Shown here in pieces: positions 24,339-33,092 of a stretch of DNA of 48,318 bases. The stretch is taken from positions 1 to 48,318 of the forward strand of contig NZ_RBZN01000025.1 of assembly GCF_003628435.1 (NCBI RefSeq). Direction: 5' to 3'. The notes below the pieces were generated by a model, which saw nothing but the letters and a program-made list of their open reading frames with translations, made no database searches and was not told where the DNA came from. The DNA comes from Ureibacillus endophyticus (lineage in GTDB: Bacteria > Bacillota > Bacilli > Bacillales_A > Planococcaceae). How positions within the stretch are numbered: position 1 is the first letter of the stretch; every line of letters begins with the position of its first letter. The position numbers and the translations under genes were made by a program.

Positions 24339-26405
24339 TTACGATTGCTTATTTGAAAAAACAAACTCAATCTTTCCGCCAACTAGTTTTAATTTCGCTT
24401 TTCCCTTTTTCCCACTTTTCCAAGTAAAACGGATTTCTCTCGTTTCTTTACCCGAAATGAGTTTTTTGGCATCAGTGGCGGTAATTTTCCCCTTCATGAT
24501 CGTTTTACTAATGAAGAATTTGCATGCTTTGTTTGTACAAGCATACCCTTTAAAACCTTCGACTACAGGTTGTCCACATTCGATACATTTCCCTATCGTC
24601 ACAACTTGTTTTTCAGCTACGTTCATTTCTAATTGAATAAACCGCGCAGTCGTTTCTTGCACATACTGCAACATATCGCGATAAAATTGACCTGAGCTTA
24701 AATTGCCGTCCACAATATCTTTCAACTTCTTACTCCAAACCGCCGTCAGTACAGGCGAAACAATATCATGTTGCTTCACACTCATAATGACATCGATGCC
24801 AAACTGAGTCGCAACAAAACTTTTCCCTTCCCTCGCAATCATGCCAATGGAAATCAACTTTTCGATAATCTCTGCTCGAGTAGCAGATGTGCCAATCCCT
24901 TCAGCATCTTTTAATATTTTTTGCAGCTCGGGATTGTCTACAAATCGCCCAGCATGAAACATTGCATCTAACAACGTACTATCCGTATAACGTGCAGGTG
25001 GTTCTGTCATTTTCGATAAAATATCTGATTGCACGATTGGCAATGTTTGATTTACTACTAAAGTTGGCAGTGGCTGTTCTTGTTTTTTCTTAAAAGTTTC
25101 ATAGAGAATGGTATAGCCTTTATCGATGACAATATTTCCAGTAGCCTTAAAGTATTGCGTGTTCGATTGTAAAATGGCGGCTGTTTTATCAATGACATAG
25201 GGCGGCATAAAAATCGCTAACAACCGCTTTGCAATTAAATGATAGATTTTCAGTTCATTCGTTGAAAGTTTTTTTCGTCCAATTGGAACATCCGTCACTG
25301 TAATGGCATGGTGATCCGTTAATTTTTTATCGTCCACGTATTTTTTGGATCGCTTAATCGAATTGAGTTTTTGTTGGTTACATAATATGTTCGAAGCAAT
25401 GTCCTTATAATCTGGCAAACTGGCAAGCGCCTGAATATGCCCTTCGATGGTGTTTGCAAGGTTGGTCGGTAAATGTTTTGATTCCGTTCTTGGATAGGTG
25501 ATCAGTTTCTTTTCATATAAAGTTTGCGCAATTTTTAACGTTTCTGATGAAGTGAAACCGTAAAATTTATTCGCTTCCTTTTGCAATTCAAGTAAGGAAT
25601 GAAGCGATGGCGCATACATCGTTTTTCGTTCCGTTTTTAAATCGACTACCGTTGCCGTATACGCCAAAGTTGTTTGAATCTCTTCGGCTTGTTGCAACGT
25701 TGGTATTTTATTTTCATTTGTTTTTGGGTCAAACCATAGCGCTTTAAATTTCCCTAAATCTAGTTCTATTTGAAAATAGTTTTGTGGTATAAAGTTACGA
25801 ATTTCTAATTCTCGTTTTACCACAATGGCTAATGTTGGAGTCATTACTCGGCCAATTTTAATAATTCGTCCACCTTTTATCGTAGCGGCTCTTGTTAAGT
25901 TCAACCCAATTAACCAATCAAATACCGCTCGATACATCGCTGCATTACGCAGATTTCGAATTAAAGGATCTTGTTCATCAATTAAATCCGTAAGAGCTTT
26001 GCGAATGGCAGGGTCTGTCGTTTGGGAAGTCCAAAATCGCTTTACTGGAAGTTTGCATCCTACTCGTTTATAAAAGGAATAAAAAATATTTTCCCCTTCC
26101 ATCCCAGCATCACAAGCGTTGATTATGAAGTCATAACGGTTTGTTTTAAGTATTTGCTCAAGTTCTTTATACACTTTATAAGACGTCTTTTTCACTCGAA
26201 ACTCGTAACGTTCTGGCATCATGGGCAGCAAAGATAAATCCCATTTTTTCCACTCTTTTTTATATTCATGTGGTTCTTTCAATTCCACGACATGTCCGAC
26301 AAATGAAGCAAAATCTATCTCATAGGGTAATTTCATTGTTTTATATACTTTTTGAATATCGCGCATGAGAGACGGTTTTTCAGCGATTAATAATGCTCTT
26401 TTCAA
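24339..26405 (-). CDS. topB: DNA topoisomerase III-like (type IA)
   Basis: 688 residues. TOPRIM domain from residue 1 with Glu9 in LLIAEKPS and the acidic motif CDAGMEGE (98-105). The catalytic tyrosine is Tyr304 in LITYPRTES. A C-terminal topoisomerase repeat with CxxC...CxxxxC (CIECGQPV, ACTNKACKFF) probably binds zinc. It relaxes or decatenates DNA through a 5'-phosphotyrosine. It is shorter and more divergent than canonical TopB (about 720), with Met102 where most have Arg in DREGE and GRVMTP for GRVQTP. It may be a second, accessory enzyme rather than the housekeeping one. Confidence 0.88.
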   Translation of the reverse strand: MKRALLIAEKPSLMRDIQKVYKTMKLPYEIDFASFVGHVVELKEPHEYKKEWKKWDLSLLPMMPERYEFRVKKTSYKVYKELEQILKTNRYDFIINACDAGMEGENIFYSFYKRVGCKLPVKRFWTSQTTDPAIRKALTDLIDEQDPLIRNLRNAAMYRAVFDWLIGLNLTRAATIKGGRIIKIGRVMTPTLAIVVKRELEIRNFIPQNYFQIELDLGKFKALWFDPKTNENKIPTLQQAEEIQTTLAYTATVVDLKTERKTMYAPSLHSLLELQKEANKFYGFTSSETLKIAQTLYEKKLITYPRTESKHLPTNLANTIEGHIQALASLPDYKDIASNILCNQQKLNSIKRSKKYVDDKKLTDHHAITVTDVPIGRKKLSTNELKIYHLIAKRLLAIFMPPYVIDKTAAILQSNTQYFKATGNIVIDKGYTILYETFKKKQEQPLPTLVVNQTLPIVQSDILSKMTEPPARYTDSTLLDAMFHAGRFVDNPELQKILKDAEGIGTSATRAEIIEKLISIGMIAREGKSFVATQFGIDVIMSVKQHDIVSPVLTAVWSKKLKDIVDGNLSSGQFYRDMLQYVQETTARFIQLEMNVAEKQVVTIGKCIECGQPVVEGFKGYACTNKACKFFISKTIMKGKITATDAKKLISGKETREIRFTWKSGKKGKAKLKLVGGKIEFVFSNKQS

Positions 26406-26602
26406 ATGAAGAACCCCCTTTTTCCTTCCTAAAGTATATAGAGATTTGTGTCGTTTGTAAAAATGGTAGATACTTTTTCAGTATTTCTATTTTTCTTAAA
26501 ACAAATGAAATATTTGTATTGTTGCAGTAAAAATCAACATTTTATAGAAAAATAGTATTATGATTGATATAATATTTTTACAAAGGGTAAGGGGGAGTAA
26601 TT

Positions 26603-27004
26603 ATGCAGAATGTTTCAAAGCGAACAATTTTATGGATTGTACCAATCATAATCATTGCGGTTTTTTGGTATTTCTACGGTCCGCAAAAAGAAATTACAGA
26701 TAATGAATACATATCATATATAAAAGAAACTTCTGTTACCGACACAGGTGAACCAACGTTGGAAAAAGCATTTTCGAATTATTGTGAAGAAGGAAAATGG
26801 GTATTTTTCAGAACTCAGAAGAATCATAATGTGGTAGAGTTCAAAGGGGCATGCCCAGTTGATGGCGATGTAAATGACGTAAATTTACAATTTGTCGTGG
26901 AAGATAATCAAAAGGGCTATAAAGTTGGCGCATTGTTGCTAGATGGTGTTCAACAATCTGAAGAGGATCGAGATCAGTTTTTAAATATGGTTGTTTCTAA
27001 ATAA
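26603..27004 (+). CDS. Small membrane-anchored protein of unknown function
   Basis: 133 residues. One N-terminal hydrophobic helix (about 9-25, LWIVPIIIIAVFWYFYG) anchors an extracytoplasmic domain with LEKAFSNYCEEGKWVFFRTQ, VVEFKGACPV and VNLQFVVEDN. The pattern (AF..Y...W..F....VVEF.G) occurs in small extracytoplasmic domains of uncharacterised Firmicute proteins. I know no function. GGGGGAG is five bases before ATG 26603. It stands alone, with no obvious terminator. Confidence 0.75.
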   Translation: MQNVSKRTILWIVPIIIIAVFWYFYGPQKEITDNEYISYIKETSVTDTGEPTLEKAFSNYCEEGKWVFFRTQKNHNVVEFKGACPVDGDVNDVNLQFVVEDNQKGYKVGALLLDGVQQSEEDRDQFLNMVVSK

Positions 27005-27121
27005 TTGATGGAAGGTGGCTCACGTTGTTGGGTCACTTTTTTTGATTTCGCTCATAAAATTCAAAAAACTTTCTAATATTTTGGTATATTAAGATAAGAA
27101 AGATATAAGGTAGGTACAAAA

Positions 27122-28003
27122 ATGAATGTTTCGGCGATGATTAAACTAACGGTATCCATGGCCATATTCGGCTCCATAGGATTTTTCACGATTAATACAG
27201 GAATTCCCGCGCTAGAACTCGTATTTGTTCGATGCATTTGTGCCACTCTCTTTTTAGGATTAATGTGGTACTTTACAGGGGGACATAAAACAGAAGCATG
27301 GAACAAAAAAGAAGTTCTCCAAACACTACTTTGTGGCGTATTCCTCGTATTAAACTGGGTGTTTTTATTTAAAGCCTTTGAAGAAATGGCAATTTCGATT
27401 ACTATCTCCATTTATAATCTAGCACCGATTTTTGTTTTAATATTGGGGACCTTATTTTTAAAAGAACGTCTCACAATTCGTGGTGTGCTGGCGATTGCGA
27501 TTTGTTTTATCGGAAGTATCTTTATTGTGGGAATCGAAAATTTTCAATCGATTGATCAATTTATCGATTCTGGATTTGTATGGGCGTTGCTTTCAGCGAT
27601 TTGTTACGCATTAACCATGTTTACAAGTAAAACGTTACATAGTCTATCCCCTTATGCGACAACTTTTTTACAAACCATTGTTGGGATTGTGATGTTATTG
27701 CCATTATGTAATTTTTCTGTTTTTCAAGGGTTAACCACAACCAATTGGCTATACATAATTGGGACAGGTGTTATCCATACTGGTTTTGTGTATTATTTAT
27801 TCTTTGATAGCATCCGGAACTTGCCAACCATTGTTGTTTCCGTATTGACTTTTGTGGACCCAGTCGTGGCAATTCTATTAGACACGATATTACTAGACTT
27901 TAGCCCTTCTATATTCCAAAGCATTGGGATCCTACTCGTGTTTGGCGGGATTATATTGACGATTGTAAAACCGAAGAAAGAAGGAAACCCAAGCAAAGTT
28001 TGA
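27122..28003 (+). CDS. DMT-family transporter (EamA)
   Basis: 293 residues with ten hydrophobic helices in two EamA repeats. The first repeat ends in NLAPIFVLILGTLFLKERLT and the second in LTFVDPVVAILLDTIL, both with the conserved P and E/D region. Likely exports an amino acid or metabolite across the cytoplasmic membrane; substrate unknown. A purine-rich GATAAGGTAGG precedes ATG 27122. Its terminator at 27987 overlaps the end of the gene. Confidence 0.9.
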   Translation: MNVSAMIKLTVSMAIFGSIGFFTINTGIPALELVFVRCICATLFLGLMWYFTGGHKTEAWNKKEVLQTLLCGVFLVLNWVFLFKAFEEMAISITISIYNLAPIFVLILGTLFLKERLTIRGVLAIAICFIGSIFIVGIENFQSIDQFIDSGFVWALLSAICYALTMFTSKTLHSLSPYATTFLQTIVGIVMLLPLCNFSVFQGLTTTNWLYIIGTGVIHTGFVYYLFFDSIRNLPTIVVSVLTFVDPVVAILLDTILLDFSPSIFQSIGILLVFGGIILTIVKPKKEGNPSKV

Positions 28004-28014
28004 TTTGCTTGGGT
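27987..28014 (+). terminator. Intrinsic terminator of DMT gene
   Basis: ACCCAAGCAAA (27987-27997) and TTTGCTTGGGT (28004-28014), an 11-bp perfect stem that includes the last codons of the transporter gene. The flank is AT-rich and serves the convergent gene too. Confidence 0.7.
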
Positions 28015-28028
28015 GTTAATATTAATAT

Positions 28029-28460
28029 TTATCTTCTTTCACGCAATTCTCGTCGAAATTCTATGAAGTGATCATTCATAATTTCAGTGTTCTGTTTAAT
28101 TAAACCCTTCAATTCTTCCTGACCATTTTCAAGGTTGCCTAAACGCATGTCCATCTGAATTAACCGATTGTCTACCTCATCAAACCTTTTATCAACTTGA
28201 CTAAATCGATTATCTACTTCATTAAATCTTTCTTCAACTTGACTAAATCGATTATCTATCTCATCAAATCTTTCATCCACTTGATTAAACCGATTATCCA
28301 CCTGATCAAATCTTTCTTCAACTTGATTAAATTGACTATCTACTTCATCAAATCTTTCTTCAACTTGATTAAACCGATTATCCACCTGATCAAATCGGTT
28401 TGAGACTTCTGCCTTGAAACCTTGAATTTCCGTCAACAATTGCTTTAACAGTTCTTCCAA
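28029..28460 (-). CDS. Heptad-repeat coiled-coil protein
   Basis: 143 residues. The middle is about twelve near-perfect seven-residue units of the type NRFNQVE/ERFDEVD, a continuous coiled coil with Phe and Val in the hydrophobic positions. At the DNA level the unit is 21 bp, so length is likely to vary between strains. The ends (MEELLKQLLTEIQGFKAEVS and ELKGLIKQNTEIMNDHFIEF) are ordinary helices. The start is a TTG at 28460 with AAAGGCTGG upstream. Similar proteins are common in Bacilli, annotated as hypothetical. No function claimed. Confidence 0.75.
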   Translation of the reverse strand: MEELLKQLLTEIQGFKAEVSNRFDQVDNRFNQVEERFDEVDSQFNQVEERFDQVDNRFNQVDERFDEIDNRFSQVEERFNEVDNRFSQVDKRFDEVDNRLIQMDMRLGNLENGQEELKGLIKQNTEIMNDHFIEFRRELRERR

Positions 28461-28539
28461 TTAGACACCAGCCTTTCATCGATTCATGTTGCATCTATAT
28501 TATCAAAGACTAGTATCAATGGGAATAAAAATTCTCCCC

Positions 28540-29673
28540 TTATTGTTTAGAATTTTGTGTACTCGTTTCCGTCATTTGCTTCCATACCGAGCCTTTTGCT
28601 TCTTCACCTTGTTCAATGCGGGCAATGGCCATTTTGACTTGGAGTTTTACTTCAAATTCTGGATCATTTTCCGCTTCATGTAAGGCTGATAAACTGTTTT
28701 CTGTTCCGGACTCGTATAAATACATAGCCGCGCGCCAACGTACGAGTTTATTTTTATCTTTTAACGCTTCGATCATCGCTGGTTCAAACTCGACAAGGCC
28801 TAAATCGCTCATGCAATCACCAGCTGTTCTTCTTACTGCGGCACTTTTATCCTTTAATGCGCGACTTAACGCTGGAACAACTGCCACATCCTCAATCATG
28901 CCTAAATAAACAGTTGCTAATCGACGAATGGACATTTGCTCATCTTCAAGGGCTTTTTCTAATAATGGTAAGTCTTCTACTTCTGGATCTGGCATTTGAT
29001 CAAGCAGCTGGTAACGTTTTTGCCAGTCTTCTGCTGCTTCAAATTGCTCTAACGTTACTTTTTCACGCTCAACTGTTACCGTATTTTTCGTATTTGCAGC
29101 TTCTATAATTTCAGCAAGTCGACTTTCAGGATATGTAGCCTCAATTTCACTGTATACATTTTGCGCAATTTCTTCTTTATCGCCATAACGTACACCAAAA
29201 TCAACCCATTTACGTTCAAGGATATAGTTATCATCGAATTTACTTATTTGAACATTTTCAAATGCTTTCACAAAACGGTCACCCGTTGAAATGCGGTGTT
29301 CTGAAGACGAATCAAACACTTTGATTTGCAATGGGATTCCTCGGAACATTTGGACATGTACAAACACTTCACCATAATGGTCAACCGCTTGCTCACCTTG
29401 CGCAACTTCAGAAGCTTCTTCCCCTAGCGCTACGCGAACACTAGATAAAATCGTTTCCCAATTATATTTTGCATTACGTTCAATTGCTAAAAAGTCTGCA
29501 ACGCGATAAACGCCTTTTACCCCATCAATAGCTAATATTGCTTGAATTTGTTCTGGTGCCTCGGAAGCATTTTCTTTTGTATAGTTAAAACTTTTACCAA
29601 AGGGTAGCTCCTCATCCACTACCACCTTCATGGAATTCGGACTCGGTGTTGGTTCGATTGTTATGATTTTCAT
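28540..29673 (-). CDS. cvfC: Conserved virulence factor C-like protein (NifU-N + HEAT repeats)
   Basis: 377 residues. The N-terminal domain begins IEPTPSPNSMKVVVDEELP and has GVKGVYRVADFLAIERN, the NifU N-terminal-like/Scaffold fold. The second half (about 220-365) is HEAT-like helical repeats (SIRRLATVYLGMI, AVRRTAGDCMSDLG, LVRWRAAMYLYESG). This matches the staphylococcal CvfC family, whose biochemical role is unclear. The name reflects that family and implies nothing about this organism. It is 13 bp downstream of the ABC-F ATPase on the same strand, hence one operon. Confidence 0.88.
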   Translation of the reverse strand: MKIITIEPTPSPNSMKVVVDEELPFGKSFNYTKENASEAPEQIQAILAIDGVKGVYRVADFLAIERNAKYNWETILSSVRVALGEEASEVAQGEQAVDHYGEVFVHVQMFRGIPLQIKVFDSSSEHRISTGDRFVKAFENVQISKFDDNYILERKWVDFGVRYGDKEEIAQNVYSEIEATYPESRLAEIIEAANTKNTVTVEREKVTLEQFEAAEDWQKRYQLLDQMPDPEVEDLPLLEKALEDEQMSIRRLATVYLGMIEDVAVVPALSRALKDKSAAVRRTAGDCMSDLGLVEFEPAMIEALKDKNKLVRWRAAMYLYESGTENSLSALHEAENDPEFEVKLQVKMAIARIEQGEEAKGSVWKQMTETSTQNSKQ

Positions 29674-29685
29674 GCTTTTCTCTCC

Positions 29686-31572
29686 TTATCCATTTACAAT
29701 TTCATCTAAATACGACCATCTTTCAATTAAACGTTCGTATTCCTGATTTAATTGATCAAGCTTCTCCGTTAACGCTTGTAATTTTGTATAGTCACTGCCT
29801 GCTGTTGCAATTTCTTCTTCTGTCGTTGTAATGTCTTCTTCTACTTGCGCGATAGTATCAGAAATCGTTTCCCATTCTTTTTGTTCTTTAAAGGAAAGCT
29901 TTTTCTTTTCAGTTTTTGGCTTCTGTGGCTTTGGTTTTTCCACTTTCACTTCTTTTGCTTCTTCTTTTTGTAGGGCAGATTGTTTTACTAGATAGTCACT
30001 ATAAATATCTAAACTTTCTTCCACATTTCCTTTGCCATCTAAAATCCAAAGCTTTTTCGCGATACGATCAAGGAAGAAACGATCGTGGGAAATGGTAATG
30101 ACAACGCCAGGGAAATGCTCAATAAAGTCTTCCAGTACTCCTAATGTTTCGATATCTAAATCGTTGGTCGGCTCGTCCAATAGTAAAACGTTCGGCTGCT
30201 CCATTAATAAACGCAATAAATGAAGTCGTTTACGCTCCCCACCAGATAATTTACCAATTGGTGTTCCATGGGTATGTAATGGGAATAAGAAACGTTCTAG
30301 CATTTGGGCTGCTGAATAACGCACTCCTTCTGCATCCGTTATGTCGTTTGAAGCTTCTCGTATATATTCAATCATTCGTTCATTTTCGTTCATCGGTGGG
30401 AGCACTTGCTTAAAGTGAGCGCGTTTTACCGTTGACCCAACGATTACTTCCCCAGCGTCAGGCTCAAGTTCCCCTGCCAACATATTCAGTAATGTCGATT
30501 TCCCGTAACCATTTGCACCAATAATACCGATACGGTCGCCTTGTTGAAGTAAGAAGTTGAAGTCACTTACAATGGTACGTTCTCCAAAAGCTTTCGTTAA
30601 ATGTTCCCCTTCAATAACTTTTTTCCCAAGACGAGTTGTAGCAAGGTTCATTTCAAGATTTGCATCATTTGATCCGCGTTCAATTTTTGAATCCAAATCT
30701 TCAAAACGGTCAATTCTCGCTTTTTGCTTTGTAGTTCGGGCTTTTGCACCACGGCGAATCCATTTCAATTCAGAACGGTAACGGTTTCGTAATTTTGCTT
30801 GGGTTGCGGCATGCATTTCTTCACGAATTGCGCGGGATTCTAAATAGTCTGCATAGTTTCCTGTATGGCGATACAATGTTTGATCCGCCAATTCATAAAT
30901 ATGCGTTGATAATTCATCTAAAAAATAACGGTCATGGGTAATGAAAATAACAGCGCCTTTTAATCGCAACACCATTTCCTGTAACCATTCTGTCGATTGC
31001 ACATCTAAATGGTTGGTCGGCTCGTCAAGTAAATAAAGGTCAGCTGGTTCAATTAAAACTTTCGCTAAAGCTACACGTTTTTGCTGGCCACCTGATAAAT
31101 TTGTAACGATTTGATCGTACATATCAATGCCGAGCTTCGTTAATGCTTGTTTAGCCAATGCATTGACATCCCATGCTTTTTCATTGTCCATTTGTTGTTG
31201 CAAGCGGAACAATTCGTTTTGCAATGCTTCAGATTGTGGATTTTGAGCTAGTTTTGTAACAGTATCTTCATATTTTCGGTTTAATTGTAAAATCGGTGAA
31301 TCCCCAGAGAACACCGCTTGTAATACCGTTTCGCCCTCTTGGAATTGAGGCTCTTGCGGTAAATAGGCAATGCGGTATTTATTCGGGTGATCAAGAGTGA
31401 TAGAATCCGCGTCTTGCGTACCTGCTAAAATCGATAATAATGTCGATTTTCCCGTACCGTTAATCCCGATTAACCCCACGCGTTCCCCTTCATAAATAGT
31501 AAATTCAATATCTTTAAATAGCGTTTTATCGCCAACTGTTTTCGTTAAATTCGATACGATTAAATGACTCAT
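29686..31572 (-). CDS. ABC-F family ATPase (Uup-like)
   Basis: 628 residues with two ATP-binding cassettes and no membrane part. Walker A GINGTGKS and GANGYGKS, signatures LSGGQQKRVAL and LSGGERKRLHL, and Walker B segments DLYLLDEPTNHLD and NVLLLDEPTNDLD are all intact. The inter-domain linker (about 245-300) is rich in Arg/Lys. A C-terminal coiled coil (about 555-628, KKLSFKEQKEWETI...EKLDQLNQEYERLI) identifies the Uup-like branch. ABC-F proteins act on ribosomes, and Uup also on recombination intermediates. It is cotranscribed with the CvfC-type gene. Confidence 0.93.
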   Translation of the reverse strand: MSHLIVSNLTKTVGDKTLFKDIEFTIYEGERVGLIGINGTGKSTLLSILAGTQDADSITLDHPNKYRIAYLPQEPQFQEGETVLQAVFSGDSPILQLNRKYEDTVTKLAQNPQSEALQNELFRLQQQMDNEKAWDVNALAKQALTKLGIDMYDQIVTNLSGGQQKRVALAKVLIEPADLYLLDEPTNHLDVQSTEWLQEMVLRLKGAVIFITHDRYFLDELSTHIYELADQTLYRHTGNYADYLESRAIREEMHAATQAKLRNRYRSELKWIRRGAKARTTKQKARIDRFEDLDSKIERGSNDANLEMNLATTRLGKKVIEGEHLTKAFGERTIVSDFNFLLQQGDRIGIIGANGYGKSTLLNMLAGELEPDAGEVIVGSTVKRAHFKQVLPPMNENERMIEYIREASNDITDAEGVRYSAAQMLERFLFPLHTHGTPIGKLSGGERKRLHLLRLLMEQPNVLLLDEPTNDLDIETLGVLEDFIEHFPGVVITISHDRFFLDRIAKKLWILDGKGNVEESLDIYSDYLVKQSALQKEEAKEVKVEKPKPQKPKTEKKKLSFKEQKEWETISDTIAQVEEDITTTEEEIATAGSDYTKLQALTEKLDQLNQEYERLIERWSYLDEIVNG

Positions 31573-31880
31573 AACATCTCTTCTCTTTCACTTAGAAAAT
31601 TCTACTTTTATTTAATTATATCGAATAATAGAAGAGAAAGCATTAAACTAACTTGCTTGATGCTCAAGGTGTGGAATTTCGATCGGTTCGGATTGGTTTT
31701 GGCCACTTGGTATCGGGTTTCGTCCGGTTAGCCATTGCTTTCGTCCATTTGGGATTGGGTTTCGTCCGGATAGCTATTGCTTTCGTCCACTTGGGATTGG
31801 GTTTCGTCCGGATAGCTATTGCTTTCGTCCACTAGTCATCGCGTTTCGTCCAGATAGCAAGTGTCTTCGTCCACATAACA

Positions 31881-31933
31881 CCACGTTTCGCCCACTCGCT
31901 CTTGTGCGGATAAAGTACCATCTTGTGCATTTG
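31881..31933. repeat. 53-bp direct duplicate, copy 1
   Basis: Identical to 32118-32170, starting CCACGTTTCGCCCACTCGCT. It spans the switch from the TTTCGTCC core to the CTTGTGCA core. Confidence 0.9.
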
Positions 31934-32117
31934 GAATCACATCTCGTTCACTTAATCTGATAACTTGTGCATTTGAAAACAGGTTTTGTGCGTTTATCTT
32001 AATTTACTCTGAATCGAGTTTCGTCTGGATAAAGTTTCATTTCGTCCACTCGTCATTACGTTTTGTCCAGATAGAGTTTGCTTCGTCGACTAGGCATCAC
32101 GTTTCGTCCAGATAAGA

Positions 32118-32170
32118 CCACGTTTCGCCCACTCGCTCTTGTGCGGATAAAGTACCATCTTGTGCATTTG
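32118..32170. repeat. 53-bp direct duplicate, copy 2
   Basis: Identical to 31881-31933, 237 bp apart, showing that one block of the array was duplicated. Confidence 0.9.
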
Positions 32171-32264
32171 AAATCACTTCTTGTGCACCTAACTTGACAA
32201 CTTGTGCACTTGAAAGCTGATTTTGTGCATTTAGCATCTCGTCTTGTGCACATTAACAATAAAA

Positions 32265-32289
32265 AAGACAAGGCATCAAACCTTGTCTT
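32265..32289 (-). terminator. Intrinsic terminator of siroheme gene
   Basis: AAGACAAGG (32265-32273) and CCTTGTCTT (32281-32289), overlapping the last codons of the gene, followed by TTTTTTATTG on the minus strand. Confidence 0.8.
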
Positions 32290-32932
32290 GATCTTCCATC
32301 ATTTTATGTAAATACTCATTACACTTTTCCCAGTTCTGCTCTTTTGCCCACTGTTCTAACTGTGGATCTAAAAGGGATGCAATCAGTTCTCGTTTTTTCT
32401 GTTTATCTGATACTGTTTCAATAATTTCGCGTCTTGCCTTTTTTAAAAATTCTATATAATCGCTGTACGTTTCATCAAATTGCTCGGCAAGGTCTTCTTT
32501 TAATTTACGAGTTAATCCGGGATGGGCACCAGACGTAGCAACAGTTAACGTAAGGTCCCCTCTACGTACAACAGCTGGGTTTATAAAATCCACGCGTCCT
32601 TTTGCATCTGCACGGCTTAACAATTGCCAAGGTTGCGTAGCTTGTTCAACTGCATCATTTACTTCTTTTTGATCCGTTACTGCAAAAATTAATGTTGCGC
32701 CCTCTAAATCAGTTGGTTCAAAGTAACGATTTATCCATTTGACTTTACCTTCATATACATAAGTTTCAATTTCATCAGTTACAGTTGGGCTAACAACCGT
32801 AATTTTGGCTTTTGTAGGTAGGAGCGCTTGGATTTTCTGTCTTGCCACCTGCCCACCACCTACAACCACAACTTTTTTATGATCAATATTTAACATGATT
32901 GGAAAGTAGTTCATTTGATTTCCCCCTTTCAT
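32276..32932 (-). CDS. Precorrin-2 dehydrogenase / sirohydrochlorin ferrochelatase-type protein
   Basis: The start is ATG 32914 (MNYFPIML) with AAAGGGGG before it, giving 212 residues. Rossmann motif VVVVGGGQVARQK binds NAD, and ATLIFAVTDQKEVN and TVATSGAHPGLTRKLKEDL are conserved in the Met8/SirC/YlnF family. It oxidises precorrin-2 to sirohydrochlorin in siroheme synthesis for sulfite or nitrite reductases. The partner methyltransferase and ferrochelatase genes are not here, so it is an isolated copy. Both flanks carry the 21-bp repeats. Confidence 0.88.
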   Translation of the reverse strand: MKGGNQMNYFPIMLNIDHKKVVVVGGGQVARQKIQALLPTKAKITVVSPTVTDEIETYVYEGKVKWINRYFEPTDLEGATLIFAVTDQKEVNDAVEQATQPWQLLSRADAKGRVDFINPAVVRRGDLTLTVATSGAHPGLTRKLKEDLAEQFDETYSDYIEFLKKARREIIETVSDKQKKRELIASLLDPQLEQWAKEQNWEKCNEYLHKMMEDQDKV

Positions 32933-32955
32933 TAATTTACTCGCACAGAATTAGG

Positions 32956-33068
32956 TATCGTCAAGATAAAATTTACTTTCGTCCGCATAGCATTCCGTTT
33001 CGTCCAGATAGCATTAGCTTTCGTCCACATGCCACTGCGTTTCGTCCATATAGCACCCCTTTTCGTCC
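32956..33068. repeat. Six units of the 21-bp TTTCGTCC repeat
   Basis: Cores at 32956 (degenerate), 32977, 32998, 33019, 33040 and 33061, exactly 21 bp apart, same strand as the array at 31677. The array fills the gap between the siroheme gene and the HD-domain gene. Confidence 0.9.
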
Positions 33069-33092
33069 ACTTAGCACGAGAATGGTCTCTAC

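Larger units (their letters stand above)
31677..32251. repeat. About 27 units of a 21-bp phased repeat
   Basis: The conserved core TTTCGTCC recurs every 21 bp at 31718, 31739, 31760, 31781, 31802, 31823 and 31844, with variants before and after (31677-31893). Then a second core, CTTGTGCA, recurs at 31901, 31922, 31943, 31964 and 31985. A second block repeats the pattern: TTTCGTCC-type at 32019-32123, CTTGTGCA-type at 32138, 32159, 32180, 32201, 32222 and 32243. The 13 bases between cores vary. The translation in one frame gives seven-residue repeats but no RBS or start supports a gene. Confidence 0.9.

Noticed and set aside
28540-29673. Virulence-linked function because of the CvfC name
   Set aside because: The name comes from one staphylococcal study; the family is widespread in non-pathogens and its role is unclear.
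31653-31835. Open frame coding for seven-residue repeats (HLGLGFVRIAIAF type)
   Set aside because: It is the translation of the 21-bp repeat; no ribosome binding site, no homology pattern, and the phase slips (15-bp and 20-bp steps) break the frame.
31677-33068. CRISPR array (regular short repeats with variable spacers)
   Set aside because: The constant part is only 8 bases and the variable part 13, too short for CRISPR repeats or spacers, and there are no cas genes.
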